Made by a program: the position numbers and the translations under genes
Source of the DNA: Accumulibacter sp.
GTDB taxonomy: Bacteria; Pseudomonadota; Gammaproteobacteria; Burkholderiales; Rhodocyclaceae
DNA length: 64,000 bases
Assembly (NCBI GenBank): GCA_024235695.1
Contig: JACKLX010000014.1
Coordinates: 47,490 to 111,489 of the forward strand
Reading direction: 5' to 3'
The notes under the pieces: model-generated
The model's input: the letters and a program-made list of their open reading frames with translations, nothing else
What the model was told of the DNA's origin: nothing
Databases searched by the model: none
Shown: positions 31,492-41,702 of the stretch, one piece after another
Position numbering within the stretch: the first letter of the stretch is position 1
How the letters are laid out: each line of letters opens with the position of its first letter

Positions 31492-32027
31492 CAGGCCAGC
31501 AGGATATGGTCGGCGGCGCTCGCGAGATCGGGAAAAACCAGCGTACCTTCGGGCAGGCCTCCCGCCTCAACGGTCTGCGCGCCCTGGCCGGTCAGTACCA
31601 GCAGGGGCTGCGCGGCGACCGCGGCGGCGGCCAGCAGGTCGCGCAGCGTGTCGCCGACGGCCGGCACGCCGGTCAGGTCGACGTTGTAGCAGCGTGCGAT
31701 GCGCTCGAACATGCCGGTCTTCGGCTTGCGGCAGCTGCAGTGCGCGTCCACCGGATGCGGGCAATAGAAGACCGCGTCGATACGTCCGCCGACGGTCTGC
31801 ACGGCGCGGTGCATCTTGTCGTGGATGGCGTTCAGGGTATCCATGTCGAACAGTCCGCGACCGACCCCGGACTGGTTGGTGCAGAGCACCACGCGGTAGC
31901 CGGCCTGATTGAGCCGGGCGATCGCTTCGAGGCTGCCGGGGATCGGTCGCCACTCGGCCGGCGACTTGATGAATTGCTTCGAGTCGTAATTGATGACCCC
32001 GTCGCGGTCGAGGATGACGAGTTTCAT
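31491..32027 (-). CDS. gmhB: D-glycero-beta-D-manno-heptose-1,7-bisphosphate 7-phosphatase
   Basis: GmhB removes the 7-phosphate during ADP-heptose synthesis for lipopolysaccharide. The 178-residue HAD enzyme opens MKLVILDRDGVINYDS. It has the motif TNQSGVGRG and a zinc-binding set of residues in YCPHPVDAHCSCRKPKTGM, typical of GmhB. The ATG overlaps the glyS stop by four bases, and the stop shares a base with plsC. The glyQ-glyS-gmhB-plsC order is common in betaproteobacteria. Confidence 0.95.
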   Translation of the reverse strand: MKLVILDRDGVINYDSKQFIKSPAEWRPIPGSLEAIARLNQAGYRVVLCTNQSGVGRGLFDMDTLNAIHDKMHRAVQTVGGRIDAVFYCPHPVDAHCSCRKPKTGMFERIARCYNVDLTGVPAVGDTLRDLLAAAAVAAQPLLVLTGQGAQTVEAGGLPEGTLVFPDLASAADHILLA

Positions 32028-34096
32028 ACGGCCAGCTTCGAGATGTCGGCGACGGCGTTGAACTGCGCCGACAGCGTTTTCAGGAGGCCGAGGCGGTTGC
32101 CGCGCAGCAGCGGCTCGGAAACATTGACCATCACCTCGTCGAAGAAGCGGTCTACCTCGCTGCGTACCGCAGCGAGTGCTTGCAGCGCATCGGTGTAGTC
32201 CTCGTTGGCGACGTGCGACTTGACCAGCGGCGCGATCAGCAGCAGCCGCTGGAACAGCGCCTTCTCGGCGTCTTCCTCGAGCAGCGCGATGTCGGGTTCG
32301 GGCAGGTCGTCGTCTGCTTTTTTCAGGATGTTGGCGATCCGCTTGTTGGCGGCGGCCAGCGCCAGCGCCTCGGGCAGCTTCTGGAATTCGCTCACCGCCG
32401 CCAGCCTGGCTGGAACCAGATCGATGCGCGTCGGCTGCTGGGCAAGTACCGCCTCGACGACGTCGACCGGGTGGCCGGCGTCCCTGAGCATGCCGCGCAG
32501 ACGGTCGAGCATGAATACCAGCAAGGCTTGATCGACCGCCGCAAGTTTGACGCCCTGGGAGTTGAGCGCGATCCGGGCGTCGCTGATCAGATCGGCCAGA
32601 TCGAGCGGCAAGGGCGTTTCCATCAGGATGCGCAGAACGCCCAGCGCCGCGCGCCGCAGGCCGAAGGGATCCTTGTCTCCGGTCGGCAGTTGTCCGATGC
32701 CGAAGAAACCGACCAGTGCGTCGAGCTTGTCGGCCAGTGCCGCAGCGCAGGCGATGTTTCCCCTGGGCAGCGCGTCGCCGGCAAAGCGTGGCCGGTAGTG
32801 CTGCTCGACGGCGTCGGCGACTTCCGGCGAGTTGCCTTCGTGCAGCAGATAGTAGCGGCCCATGATCCCCTGCAATTCGGGAAACTCGCCGACCATGTCG
32901 GTCAGCAGGTCGACCTTGGCGAGCAGGCCGACCTTCTCGGCGACGTTGCCGTCGGCACCGAGTCTCTCGGCGATACTGCGGGCGATGCGGCCCAGACGCT
33001 GTGCCCGCTCGCCGAGCGAGCCGAGCCTGTTGTGGTAGACCACCGCGCCAAGACGCATGGCGCGGGTCGTAAAGCCGTTCTTGCGGTCCTGGTTGTAGAA
33101 GAAGCGGGCGTCCGAGAGGCGCGGGCGAACGACACGCTCGTTGCCACGGATGATCGCGCCGGGATCGTCGACCTGCATGTTGGAGACGATCAGGAAGCTG
33201 TTGAGCAGCCGGCCATTGGCGTCGAGCAGCGGAAAGTATTTCTGGTTCTGCTGCATCGTCAGGATCAGGCACTCCTGTGGAACCTCGAGGTATTCGGCCT
33301 CGAACTCGCCGGCGTAGACCGCCGGCCATTCGACCAGCGCGGTGACCTCGTCGAGCAGACCGTCGGCAGGATTGAGGCGCGCCCCGAGCTTGCCGGCGGC
33401 AGCGTCGAGCTGCGCCGCAACCGCCGCGCGCCGGGCCGTGAACGAGGCGATGACCCTGCCCGCAGCCAGCTGTTCGGCATAGCCGGCGGCGTCAGCGACG
33501 ACGATTTCACCGGCCGACAGGAAGCGGTGCCCGAGCGTCGTGCGGCCACTTTGCAGGCCCAGCACTTCGCCGCCAACGACGCGCTCGCCGTGCATCAGGA
33601 TCAGGCTGTGCACCGGCCGGACGAACTGGTGTTCCGAATCGCCCCAGCGCATCACCTTGGGTATCGGCAGCTTCCTGAGCGCCTGCCCGACGATCTCGGC
33701 GAGATGGACGTCGAGTTCCTCGCCGGCTTTCTGCCGGCGGGCGACGAAGTACTCGCCCTTGCTGTCGGCGGTCTTGTGCAGTTGCTCGAAGCCGACGCCG
33801 GCGGCGCGCATGAAGCCTGCGAGCGCTCGTGTCGGCTTGCCAGCGGCGTCGAGTGCGCCGGCGACCGCCGGTCCCTTGCGCTCCACTTCGCGGTCGGGTT
33901 GCCGGCCGACGACGCCGGTGATCGTCAGCGCCAGTCGGCGCGGCGTCGCGTAGGGCGTGCAGACGCTGTCCGAAGTCGTGAACTGCTCGCTCTCGAGGGC
34001 CGAGAAAACCGCCGCGGCGAACGCCTCGGACAACTGCTTGAGCGATTTCGGTGGCAGCTCTTCGGTGCGCAACTCGATCAGGACGGTATCGTTCAT
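32024..34096 (-). CDS. glyS: Glycyl-tRNA synthetase beta subunit
   Basis: GlyS pairs with GlyQ in the alpha2beta2 glycyl-tRNA synthetase and contains the tRNA-binding and HD-like parts. The 690-residue product starts with LIELRTEELPPKSLKQL, the standard N-terminus. It contains TLGHRFLSAGEI, the region VVRPRLSDARFFYNQDRK, and a C-terminal DALR-type anticodon-binding domain. Length matches the family. It lies one base after glyQ and overlaps gmhB by four bases. Confidence 0.97.
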   Translation of the reverse strand: MNDTVLIELRTEELPPKSLKQLSEAFAAAVFSALESEQFTTSDSVCTPYATPRRLALTITGVVGRQPDREVERKGPAVAGALDAAGKPTRALAGFMRAAGVGFEQLHKTADSKGEYFVARRQKAGEELDVHLAEIVGQALRKLPIPKVMRWGDSEHQFVRPVHSLILMHGERVVGGEVLGLQSGRTTLGHRFLSAGEIVVADAAGYAEQLAAGRVIASFTARRAAVAAQLDAAAGKLGARLNPADGLLDEVTALVEWPAVYAGEFEAEYLEVPQECLILTMQQNQKYFPLLDANGRLLNSFLIVSNMQVDDPGAIIRGNERVVRPRLSDARFFYNQDRKNGFTTRAMRLGAVVYHNRLGSLGERAQRLGRIARSIAERLGADGNVAEKVGLLAKVDLLTDMVGEFPELQGIMGRYYLLHEGNSPEVADAVEQHYRPRFAGDALPRGNIACAAALADKLDALVGFFGIGQLPTGDKDPFGLRRAALGVLRILMETPLPLDLADLISDARIALNSQGVKLAAVDQALLVFMLDRLRGMLRDAGHPVDVVEAVLAQQPTRIDLVPARLAAVSEFQKLPEALALAAANKRIANILKKADDDLPEPDIALLEEDAEKALFQRLLLIAPLVKSHVANEDYTDALQALAAVRSEVDRFFDEVMVNVSEPLLRGNRLGLLKTLSAQFNAVADISKLAV

Positions 34097-34097
34097 C

Positions 34098-35003
<906 letters not shown>

Positions 35004-35117
35004 GGGAGAAATTCGGAGCGAAGCGGAAAGCGCGATTTTACTTGTTTACCGGGTTTCTTGCCCGACAAGAACCGGCTTCGAGGCGCGGCGGCCGCGGCGC
35101 GCGCTGTCGGCGCGCAG

Positions 35118-36665
35118 CTAGCGCGGCCGGCGCCTGCCCAGCAGTAGCGGCAGCAGCGTCGCGAAAACGATCACCGGCCAGTTGCCCCAGCGCACGTACG
35201 GCGTCGCTCCGGCATGGCCCTGCACGTCGTCGACCAGCGCGCCGCGGGTGAACGGCGGCAGTAGCGAGCGCACGCGGCCGTCGACGTCGACGATCGCCGT
35301 CATGCCGGTATTGGTTGCGCGCAGCATCATCCGGCCGGTCTCGAGCGCGCGCATCTGGGCAATCTGCAGGTGCTGTGCCGGCGCCAGCGAATCGCCGAAC
35401 CAGGCGACGTTGGAAATATTGACCAGCAGCGTCGCAGCCGGCAGGGCGCCGATGATCTCCTCGCCGAAGGCGTCCTCGTAGCAGATGTTGACCGCCACTT
35501 TCTGGCCGACCAGGTCGAGCGGCGGCTGCCCCGGCGAGCCGGCCGTGAAATCGGACATCGGGATGTTGGCCATGGCCATGAACCAGGCGAGACCGGGCGG
35601 CACGAACTCGCCGAAGGGAACCAGATGGCCCTTGCTGTAGCGCTGCGGCGGCGAAACGCCGAGAGTGACCGCCGAGTTGAAATACCGTCGGCCCTCGGCC
35701 ACCGCGATTCCTAGCAGCAACTCGCCTTGCTGGCGCACGGCGAGTTGCCGCAAGGCATCGAGATATTCGCCCGGGACTTGATCGAGAAATGCCGGCAGGG
35801 CAGTTTCCGGGAGGATCGTCAGCCGGGCCGGGTTTTCCTGCGCCAGCCGGTAGTAGGTGCGCAGTGAATCAGCGAAGCGCTCGGGCCGCCACTTGATCTC
35901 CTGCGGCACGTTGCCCTGCAGCAGCGCCACCCGCAGCGACGGCCCTTCCGGCCGTGTCCATCGCCGCTCGCCGAGCAGTGCGCCGCCGCCAACCAGCAAG
36001 GCGATGCTCAGGGCCATGGCCAGCAGCGAACGCACCGGCAGGCGGCCTTGCCCGCCACCCGCGCCGGCAACGGATGGCCGGCGCCAGCGGCTGGCGATCT
36101 CGAACAGCAGCGCGCCGATCAGCGCCGACGCCAGCGATACGCCATAGACGCCGAACAGCGGTGCAAGGCCGGCGAGCGGGCTGGGCGGCACCTGCGAGTA
36201 GCCGGCGGCGAGCCACGGAAAGCCGCTGAAAGCCCACGAGCGTGCCCACTCGGCGAGCGTCCACAGGCCGGCGAAGAGCAGCGTCCGCGCCAGCCAGCCG
36301 GACGTCGCCAGAGCAACCAACAGGGCGCCGGCAAGCGCCGGGAAGATGCCGAGAACGACGCAGAACAGCACCGTCGCCAGGCCTGCCAGCCACGCCGGCA
36401 TGCCGCCGAAGACGCTGAGGCTGACGTAAACCCACGACGCGCCGGCGATGAACAGGCCGAAGGCAAACGCCGCGGCGAGTAGCGCGCCGGCGCGCGCTCG
36501 CCGCGCACCGGCGGCCTCGGCGCTCAGCAGTCCGTAGAGGCCGCCGAGGGTCAGCCAGCTGACCGGGAAGCAGCCGAAAGGCGCGAACGCGAGAACCCCG
36601 GCGGCGCCGATCAGCAGCGCCGCCAGGGCGCGCCAGCGCAGGGCGCTAGCGCGGGTCGCCGGCAT
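35118..36665 (-). CDS. lnt: Apolipoprotein N-acyltransferase Lnt
   Basis: Lnt adds the third acyl chain to lipoproteins in the inner membrane. The 515-residue product has about six N-terminal membrane helices and a C-terminal nitrilase domain. Catalytic residues are visible: the Glu in LPETALPAF, the Lys in YSKGHLVPFGEF, and the Cys in NICYEDAFGEE. The ATG at 36665 overlaps the corC stop by 20 bases, and corC-lnt is a common pair. The last helix and short tail are present, so it looks intact. Confidence 0.95.
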   Translation of the reverse strand: MPATRASALRWRALAALLIGAAGVLAFAPFGCFPVSWLTLGGLYGLLSAEAAGARRARAGALLAAAFAFGLFIAGASWVYVSLSVFGGMPAWLAGLATVLFCVVLGIFPALAGALLVALATSGWLARTLLFAGLWTLAEWARSWAFSGFPWLAAGYSQVPPSPLAGLAPLFGVYGVSLASALIGALLFEIASRWRRPSVAGAGGGQGRLPVRSLLAMALSIALLVGGGALLGERRWTRPEGPSLRVALLQGNVPQEIKWRPERFADSLRTYYRLAQENPARLTILPETALPAFLDQVPGEYLDALRQLAVRQQGELLLGIAVAEGRRYFNSAVTLGVSPPQRYSKGHLVPFGEFVPPGLAWFMAMANIPMSDFTAGSPGQPPLDLVGQKVAVNICYEDAFGEEIIGALPAATLLVNISNVAWFGDSLAPAQHLQIAQMRALETGRMMLRATNTGMTAIVDVDGRVRSLLPPFTRGALVDDVQGHAGATPYVRWGNWPVIVFATLLPLLLGRRRPR

Positions 36666-37512
36666 CTGGCGGCCCGGCGACGAGCAGCGTGTAGATTCGC
36701 CGACTGTCGGCGCGCAGGACCTGGAACTCCGTGCCGTCGATGGCAACCGTTTCGTTGAACAGCGGCACGCGGCCCAGTTCGCGCAGGATCAGGCCACCGA
36801 CCGAGACGCACTTGTCGTCGCTGAAGGTGGTCCCGAAGGCGGCGTTGAAGTCGGCGACGGTGGTCTGCGCCTTGATCCGGTAGAGACCGCTGTGGTCGAG
36901 CTCTATGTTGCCGTCGGCTTCGTCGAAGTCGTACTCGTCCTCGATCTCGCCGACGATCTGCTCGAGCACGTCCTCGATGGTCAGCAGTCCGGCGATGCCG
37001 GCGTACTCGTCGATGACAATCGCCATGTGATTGCGCGAGACGCGAAACTCGCGCAGCAGGCCGTCGAGGCGTTTGAACTCGGGGATGAACACCGCCGGCC
37101 GCAGCCAGTCGCGCAGCGTGAAGCCGTCTTCGCGCTGCACGCGCAGCAGATCCTTGGCGAGCAGGATGCCGACGACGTTGTCGCGGCTGCCGTCGACCAC
37201 CGGAAAGCGCGAGTGCGCGGTGCGGTTTACCTGCGCGATGACCGTTGCGAGCGAATCGCCGACGTCGACCACCTCCATCAACTGGCGCGGCACCATCACT
37301 TCACGGGCGGTGACGTCCGACGCCGCGAGGGCGCCTTCGGTGATGCTCAGCGCGTCGGCGTCGAGGAGATTGCGCTGATGCGCCGACTGCAGCAGTCGCA
37401 TCAGTTGCTGGCGGTCTTCCGGCTCGCGCAGGAGCATCGAGGAAAGGCGTTCGAAGAAGCCGGGAACGGTACTGGAAGCTTTGCTGGTACTGCTATGCGG
37501 ATTGGCCATCAT
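36646..37512 (-). CDS. corC: CorC/HlyC-family CBS-domain protein
   Basis: The 288-residue cytoplasmic protein has a pair of CBS domains (VMVPRQLMEVVDV; RFPVVDGSRDNVVGIL; MAIVIDEYAGIAGLLTIEDVLE) and a C-terminal CorC_HlyC domain (GLILRELGRVPL). Proteins of this type link to magnesium and cobalt efflux and to the YbeX group associated with ribosome and ybeY genes. Its place between ybeY and lnt matches the ybeZ-ybeY-ybeX-lnt operon. Confidence 0.93.
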   Translation of the reverse strand: MMANPHSSTSKASSTVPGFFERLSSMLLREPEDRQQLMRLLQSAHQRNLLDADALSITEGALAASDVTAREVMVPRQLMEVVDVGDSLATVIAQVNRTAHSRFPVVDGSRDNVVGILLAKDLLRVQREDGFTLRDWLRPAVFIPEFKRLDGLLREFRVSRNHMAIVIDEYAGIAGLLTIEDVLEQIVGEIEDEYDFDEADGNIELDHSGLYRIKAQTTVADFNAAFGTTFSDDKCVSVGGLILRELGRVPLFNETVAIDGTEFQVLRADSRRIYTLLVAGPPDAGDPR

Positions 37513-37581
37513 CAGTTTCGAGGGTTGAGGCGTCAGCGGCGATGAGACGGTGCGGGGTTGCGGCGCCGCGCCGCTGACGTG

Positions 37582-38073
37582 TCAGTCCTCGTCGTCGTAG
37601 GGGTCCGGATAGCCCAGCGCCGCCAGGATGCGGCGTTCGCGGTCCTCCATGTCACGCGCTTGCTGTTCGCCGGCCTCGTGGTCGTACTCCTGCAGGTGAA
37701 GCACGCCATGGACGACCAGGTGCGCGCAATGCGCCGCGAGCGACTTGCCCTGTTCGGCCGCCTCGCGCGACACCACCGGCGCGCACAGCACCAGGTCGCC
37801 GCAGAGCAGCGGTGCCAGCGCGTAGGGAAAGGAGAGGACGTTGGTCGCACCGTCCCCGCCGCGGTACTCGCGGTTCAGGCGCCGTCCCTCGCGCTTGCCG
37901 ACCAGCCGCACGACGATGCGGCCGACGCGGTCGCCGTTGGCGGCAGCGGCGGCGCGTACCCAGGCGCGCAGCTCTGGCTTGCGCGGCAGGTCGCGGCGCT
38001 TGCAGGCGTACTGCACGCCGACGTCGACAGCGGTGTCGCCACCGGCAGCGCGTCGCTCAGTCTTTTTCGCCAT
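37582..38073 (-). CDS. ybeY: Endoribonuclease YbeY
   Basis: YbeY is a zinc-dependent RNase involved in 16S rRNA maturation and ribosome quality control. The 163-residue product has the metal motif [15 protein letters not shown] (HxxxHxxxxxH) and the conserved [13 protein letters not shown]. The ATG at 38073 overlaps the ybeZ stop by 17 bases. It sits 70 bases before corC. The N-terminus differs among species, so the start has some uncertainty. Confidence 0.95.
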   Translation of the reverse strand: MAKKTERRAAGGDTAVDVGVQYACKRRDLPRKPELRAWVRAAAAANGDRVGRIVVRLVGKREGRRLNREYRGGDGATNVLSFPYALAPLLCGDLVLCAPVVSREAAEQGKSLAAHCAHLVVHGVLHLQEYDHEAGEQQARDMEDRERRILAALGYPDPYDDED

Positions 38074-39088
38074 GTCGTCGGGCAGCGGCCTTGACGTCGC
38101 GCGCTTCGAGCGCCGCGGTATGCGCCTCGTAGGCCGAGACGATGCGCGCCACCAGCGGGTGGCGAACGACGTCTTCCTTGAGAAACTCGGTGAAGGCGAT
38201 GCCACGGACATCCTTGAGGATCAGTCGCGCCTCGATCAGACCGCTCTTCTGGCCGCGTTGCAGGTCGATCTGCGTGACGTCGCCGGTGACCACCGCCTTG
38301 GCGCCGATGCCGATCCGCGTCAGGAACATCTTCATCTGCTCGGGCGTCGTGTTCTGCGCTTCGTCGAGGATGATGAAGGCGTGGTTCAGGGTGCGGCCGC
38401 GCATGTACGCCAGCGGCGCGATCTCGATCGAGCCGCGCTCGAACAGCTTGCCGACGCGCTCGAAACCCATCAGGTCGTAGAGCGCGTCGTACAGTGGCCG
38501 CAGATAGGGGTCGACCTTCTGCGCCAGGTCGCCGGGCAGGAAGCCGAGGCGCTCGCCGGCCTCGACCGCCGGCCGCGTCAGGACGATCCGTTGCACCAGC
38601 TCGCGTTCGAAGGCGTCGACCGCCGAAGCGACGGCGAGATAGGTCTTGCCGGTGCCCGCCGGGCCGGTGCCGAAGGTGATGTCGTGTTCCTGGATGTGCT
38701 TGAGGTACTCGATCTGGCGCGGCGTGCGGCCGTGCAGTTCGCTCTTGCGGGTCATCAGTGCCGGCGAGACGCCAGCGCCGGACGACACGCCGCGCAGCGG
38801 CCGGTTGAGAATTTCGATCAGCCCGAGCTGGATTTCGTCGACCGACAGCGCTTCCCTGGCCTGGGAGTAAAACTGCTGCAGCGCTTCCGACGCACGCGTC
38901 GTCTGCGCGACGTCGCCACGCAGCGTGAACCGCTCGCCGCGACGCGCGATCGAGACGTCGAGGGCGGTCTCGATCTGGCGCAGGTTCTCGTCGAGTGCGC
39001 CGCAGAGGTTGGCGAGGTGCTTGTTGTTGACCGGTGACAGCAGCAATTCGATGGCCCGGCTCCTGGCCGCCGGCGTCTTGACGCTCAT
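38057..39088 (-). CDS. ybeZ: PhoH-like ATPase YbeZ
   Basis: The 343-residue protein is a PhoH-family P-loop ATPase that partners YbeY. Walker A is [12 protein letters not shown], Walker B is [23 protein letters not shown], and the conserved [12 protein letters not shown] follows. The N-terminal 100 residues are a KH-like region. It overlaps miaB by four bases and ybeY by 17, so the three genes are translated as a block. Confidence 0.95.
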   Translation of the reverse strand: MSVKTPAARSRAIELLLSPVNNKHLANLCGALDENLRQIETALDVSIARRGERFTLRGDVAQTTRASEALQQFYSQAREALSVDEIQLGLIEILNRPLRGVSSGAGVSPALMTRKSELHGRTPRQIEYLKHIQEHDITFGTGPAGTGKTYLAVASAVDAFERELVQRIVLTRPAVEAGERLGFLPGDLAQKVDPYLRPLYDALYDLMGFERVGKLFERGSIEIAPLAYMRGRTLNHAFIILDEAQNTTPEQMKMFLTRIGIGAKAVVTGDVTQIDLQRGQKSGLIEARLILKDVRGIAFTEFLKEDVVRHPLVARIVSAYEAHTAALEARDVKAAARRHGEKD

Positions 39089-40452
39089 GCCGGCCGGCTC
39101 AGCAGTTCGCCGCGCAGCGAATGCGGCATCGCCGAACTGATCCGCACATCGACGAAGCGGTTGAGCCAGTTCGCCGTATCGGGTGAATCGCCGGCGAAAT
39201 TCACCACCCGGTTGTTGTCGGTACGTCCCGCCAGCTCGTTCTTGTCCTTTTTCGAGACGCCTTCGACCAGCACCCGCTGGACGCTGCCGACCATCGCCAG
39301 GGAAACGTCCTGCGCCAGCGCGTCGATGCGCTGCTGCAGGCGCAGCAGGCGTTCGAGCTTGACCGCCTGTGGCGTGTCGTCGGCGAGGTCGGCGGCCGGC
39401 GTGCCGGGACGCGCGCTGTAGATGAACGAGAACGACGCGTCGAAGCCGACGTCGTCGATCAGTTTCATGGTCTTCTCGAAGTCCTCGGCAGTTTCGCCCG
39501 GGAAGCCGACGATGAAGTCGGAAGACAGCGACAGGTCGGGGCGCGCGGCGCGCAGTTTGCGCACCAGGCTCTTGTATTCGAGCGCCGTGTAGCCGCGCTT
39601 CATCGCCGCCAGGACGCGGTCGGAACCCGACTGCACCGGCAGATGAAGGTGCGAAACGAGCTTCGCTACCCTGCTATAGACGTCGATCAGCCGCGGCGTC
39701 ACCTCGCGCGGATGCGAGGTGGTGTAGCGGATGCGCTCGATGCCCGGGATCTCGGCGACGTATTCGATCAGCAGCGCCAGATCGGCGGCTTCCTCGCCGA
39801 CGGGCACCTGGCCGCTGCCGCTCATCGCACCACGGTAGGCATTGACGTTCTGGCCGAGCAGCGTCACCTCCCTGACGCCCTGCGCGGCGAGGCCAGCGAC
39901 TTCGGTCAGCACGTCGTCGAAGGGGCGCGACACTTCATCGCCGCGCGTGTAGGGGACGATGCAGAACGAACAGAACTTGCTGCAGCCCTCCATGATCGAG
40001 ACGAAGGCCGCCGCGCCGTCGACGCTCGCCGGCGGCAGCTTGTCGAACTTCTCGATCTCCGGGAAGGAGATGTCGACCTGCGCTTTGCCAAGGCGACGCC
40101 GCTCGGCGATCAACTGCGGCAGGCGGTGCAGCGTCTGCGGTCCGAAAACGACGTCGACGTAAGGCGCCCGGGCGACGATCGCCGCACCCTCCTGGCTCGC
40201 CACACAACCGCCGACACCGATCACCAGATCGGGATTGGCGCCCTTCAGCAGGCGGACGCGACCGAGGTCGTGAAAGACACGCTCCTGGGCTTTCTCGCGC
40301 ACCGAGCAGGTGTTGAAAAGGATGATGTCGGCGTCGTCGGGGGTGTCGGTCTTGACGATTTCTTCGGATGCGGCGAGCACGTCGGCCATCTTGTCCGAAT
40401 CGTACTCGTTCATCTGGCACCCGAAGGTGCGGATGAACAGTTTCTTGGCCAT
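39085..40452 (-). CDS. miaB: tRNA-2-methylthio-N6-dimethylallyladenosine synthase MiaB
   Basis: MiaB adds a methylthio group to i6A37 in tRNAs. The 455-residue radical SAM enzyme has the three N-terminal cluster cysteines ([32 protein letters not shown]), the radical SAM motif [15 protein letters not shown] and a C-terminal TRAM domain. It heads the miaB-ybeZ-ybeY-corC-lnt run. A small gene of unknown function lies 16 bases upstream. Confidence 0.97.
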   Translation of the reverse strand: MAKKLFIRTFGCQMNEYDSDKMADVLAASEEIVKTDTPDDADIILFNTCSVREKAQERVFHDLGRVRLLKGANPDLVIGVGGCVASQEGAAIVARAPYVDVVFGPQTLHRLPQLIAERRRLGKAQVDISFPEIEKFDKLPPASVDGAAAFVSIMEGCSKFCSFCIVPYTRGDEVSRPFDDVLTEVAGLAAQGVREVTLLGQNVNAYRGAMSGSGQVPVGEEAADLALLIEYVAEIPGIERIRYTTSHPREVTPRLIDVYSRVAKLVSHLHLPVQSGSDRVLAAMKRGYTALEYKSLVRKLRAARPDLSLSSDFIVGFPGETAEDFEKTMKLIDDVGFDASFSFIYSARPGTPAADLADDTPQAVKLERLLRLQQRIDALAQDVSLAMVGSVQRVLVEGVSKKDKNELAGRTDNNRVVNFAGDSPDTANWLNRFVDVRISSAMPHSLRGELLSRPA

Positions 40453-40468
40453 TTTCTGCTTGCGTGAT

Positions 40469-40825
40469 CTAGCGTGGGCGAGGCGCCGAGGCTTCGCTCG
40501 ACGTCAGCATCCAGACGCGATGAATGGCGCCCGACGCGTTTGGCAGGTAGAGGACTTCGCTTGGCGCCTGGACTTGCACCGGCATCACGATCAGGTTCTG
40601 CCGACTGCGGATTTGCGCCGTCGGAGCGAGCGGCCAGCGCTGGTCGTCGATGATCACGAAACCGTCGCCGACCGGCGGCAGCATGACGCCCTGCTTCGCT
40701 TCGGCCGGCAGCATGCGGGCCATGGCCGCCGGTTCATTGATCAGCTGCGGGTCGGGCGCAGGCGCCAGTGCGGTCTCGGCAAGACTGCTGAGAATCGTGT
40801 ACAGGAGGGCGGCAGGGATGTCCAT
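40469..40825 (-). CDS. Conserved-looking small protein of unknown function
   Basis: I do not recognise this 118-residue protein. It has no clear signal peptide. A hydrophobic N-terminal 20 residues ([15 protein letters not shown]) are followed by a region with beta-type patterns ([35 protein letters not shown]). It ends in a basic tail. It lies 16 bases before miaB on the same strand and may be translated from the same transcript. It has plausible codon use and no overlap with another gene. Confidence 0.55.
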   Translation of the reverse strand: MDIPAALLYTILSSLAETALAPAPDPQLINEPAAMARMLPAEAKQGVMLPPVGDGFVIIDDQRWPLAPTAQIRSRQNLIVMPVQVQAPSEVLYLPNASGAIHRVWMLTSSEASAPRPR

Positions 40826-40969
40826 GGGCGCATTATAGACACCCTGGCCGGCTGCTGTCAGCTGATCTTGCCGCGGGCGAGAGCGCCGGGCGGCTGGCGT
40901 TGTCGCCCTTTCCGGGCGGCGAGGCGCCAGGCGGCGACCGTTGCCGGCCGACGACGATGCAGATCGGCG

Positions 40970-40999
40970 TTGTCGACACCCACGCCGGCGTCGTAGAAT
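40970..40999 (+). promoter_or_regulatory. Promoter of tRNA-Gly
   Basis: TTGTCG (40970-40975) and TAGAAT (40994-40999) are 18 bases apart. The start of transcription would be near 41006, four bases before the mature tRNA. Confidence 0.5.
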
Positions 41000-41009
41000 A
41001 GCCGCCGTC

Positions 41010-41083
41010 GCGGGCGTCGTATAATGGTAATACCCTAGCTTCCCAAGCTAGAGCCGAGGGTTCGATTCCCTTCGCCCGCTCCA
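41010..41083 (+). tRNA. tRNA-Gly(CCC)
   Basis: The gene folds as a standard tRNA. The acceptor stem pairs GCGGGCG with CGCCCGC. The anticodon arm is CTAGC-TTCCCAA-GCTAG, giving anticodon CCC. The T arm is GAGGG-TTCGATT-CCCTT with one mismatch-like closing pair. The discriminator base is T, as expected for tRNA-Gly, and CCA is encoded. It reads GGG codons. It has its own promoter and no other tRNA is close by. Confidence 0.96.
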
Positions 41084-41702
41084 CCTTCATGTTGTCGTGC
41101 TGACTTTCCGGGCAATGGCGCCGGGTTTCTCAGCCGCCTTGCCGGCCTGCCCGCTGCCACTCGTCGTGTACCGGCACCCGGCTCGCCATCGCCGCAGCGC
41201 TATCGAGGCGCTTGGCGTTTCCGATCGCGCACTTCGCCGGCCTGTTTTCGGCAGGTCCGGCAGCCGCTCGTCCAACCCGGCGGTGCGGTTGGGACGCCGG
41301 CAGGATCCGCCGCCTTCCAAATGCAAGAACGATGGCGCGAGCAAGGCACGGTTCTGGCTGCAGAAAAAGCGGGCCGCGCGAGAGCGTTTGGCCGATGTCA
41401 ACGGTGCTGGCGTCGAACCAGGCAGGGAGAGGGTGAAGTTTGCCCGGTGACAGCTATCGGCCGCTTGCGGTCATCGCGACGGCCAGGAGATGCACCGAGC
41501 TGTACGGCCCGTAACGCCTACCGCAACGGACTTTCAGCGGCGCAAGCCAGCGCACGGCAAGTCCGCCATGGCGCCCGTTCAGGTCAAATGTCGATTGATC
41601 ACCGCTGGGTGTCTCCCGGCAGGAATGTGACCGCACACTTTCGACCCTCGAATCCGCAGGGGTCGGTGTCCATCAACTCGAGCGCAAGCTGGTCGGCGGC
41701 GC
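41084..41702. other. Non-coding or degraded stretch
   Basis: About 620 bases between tRNA-Gly and the P450 gene hold only short, overlapping open frames on both strands, none with a recognisable motif or a good ribosome site. No terminator follows the tRNA. Such a stretch behind a tRNA gene could be a decayed integration site, but no repeat of the tRNA 3' end was noticed. Confidence 0.4.

Noticed and set aside
40833-41090. Minus-strand frame of 85 codons reading KGIEPSALAWEARVLPLYDAR
   Set aside because: It is antisense to tRNA-Gly. This translation of the reverse of a tRNA is a familiar false protein in databases.
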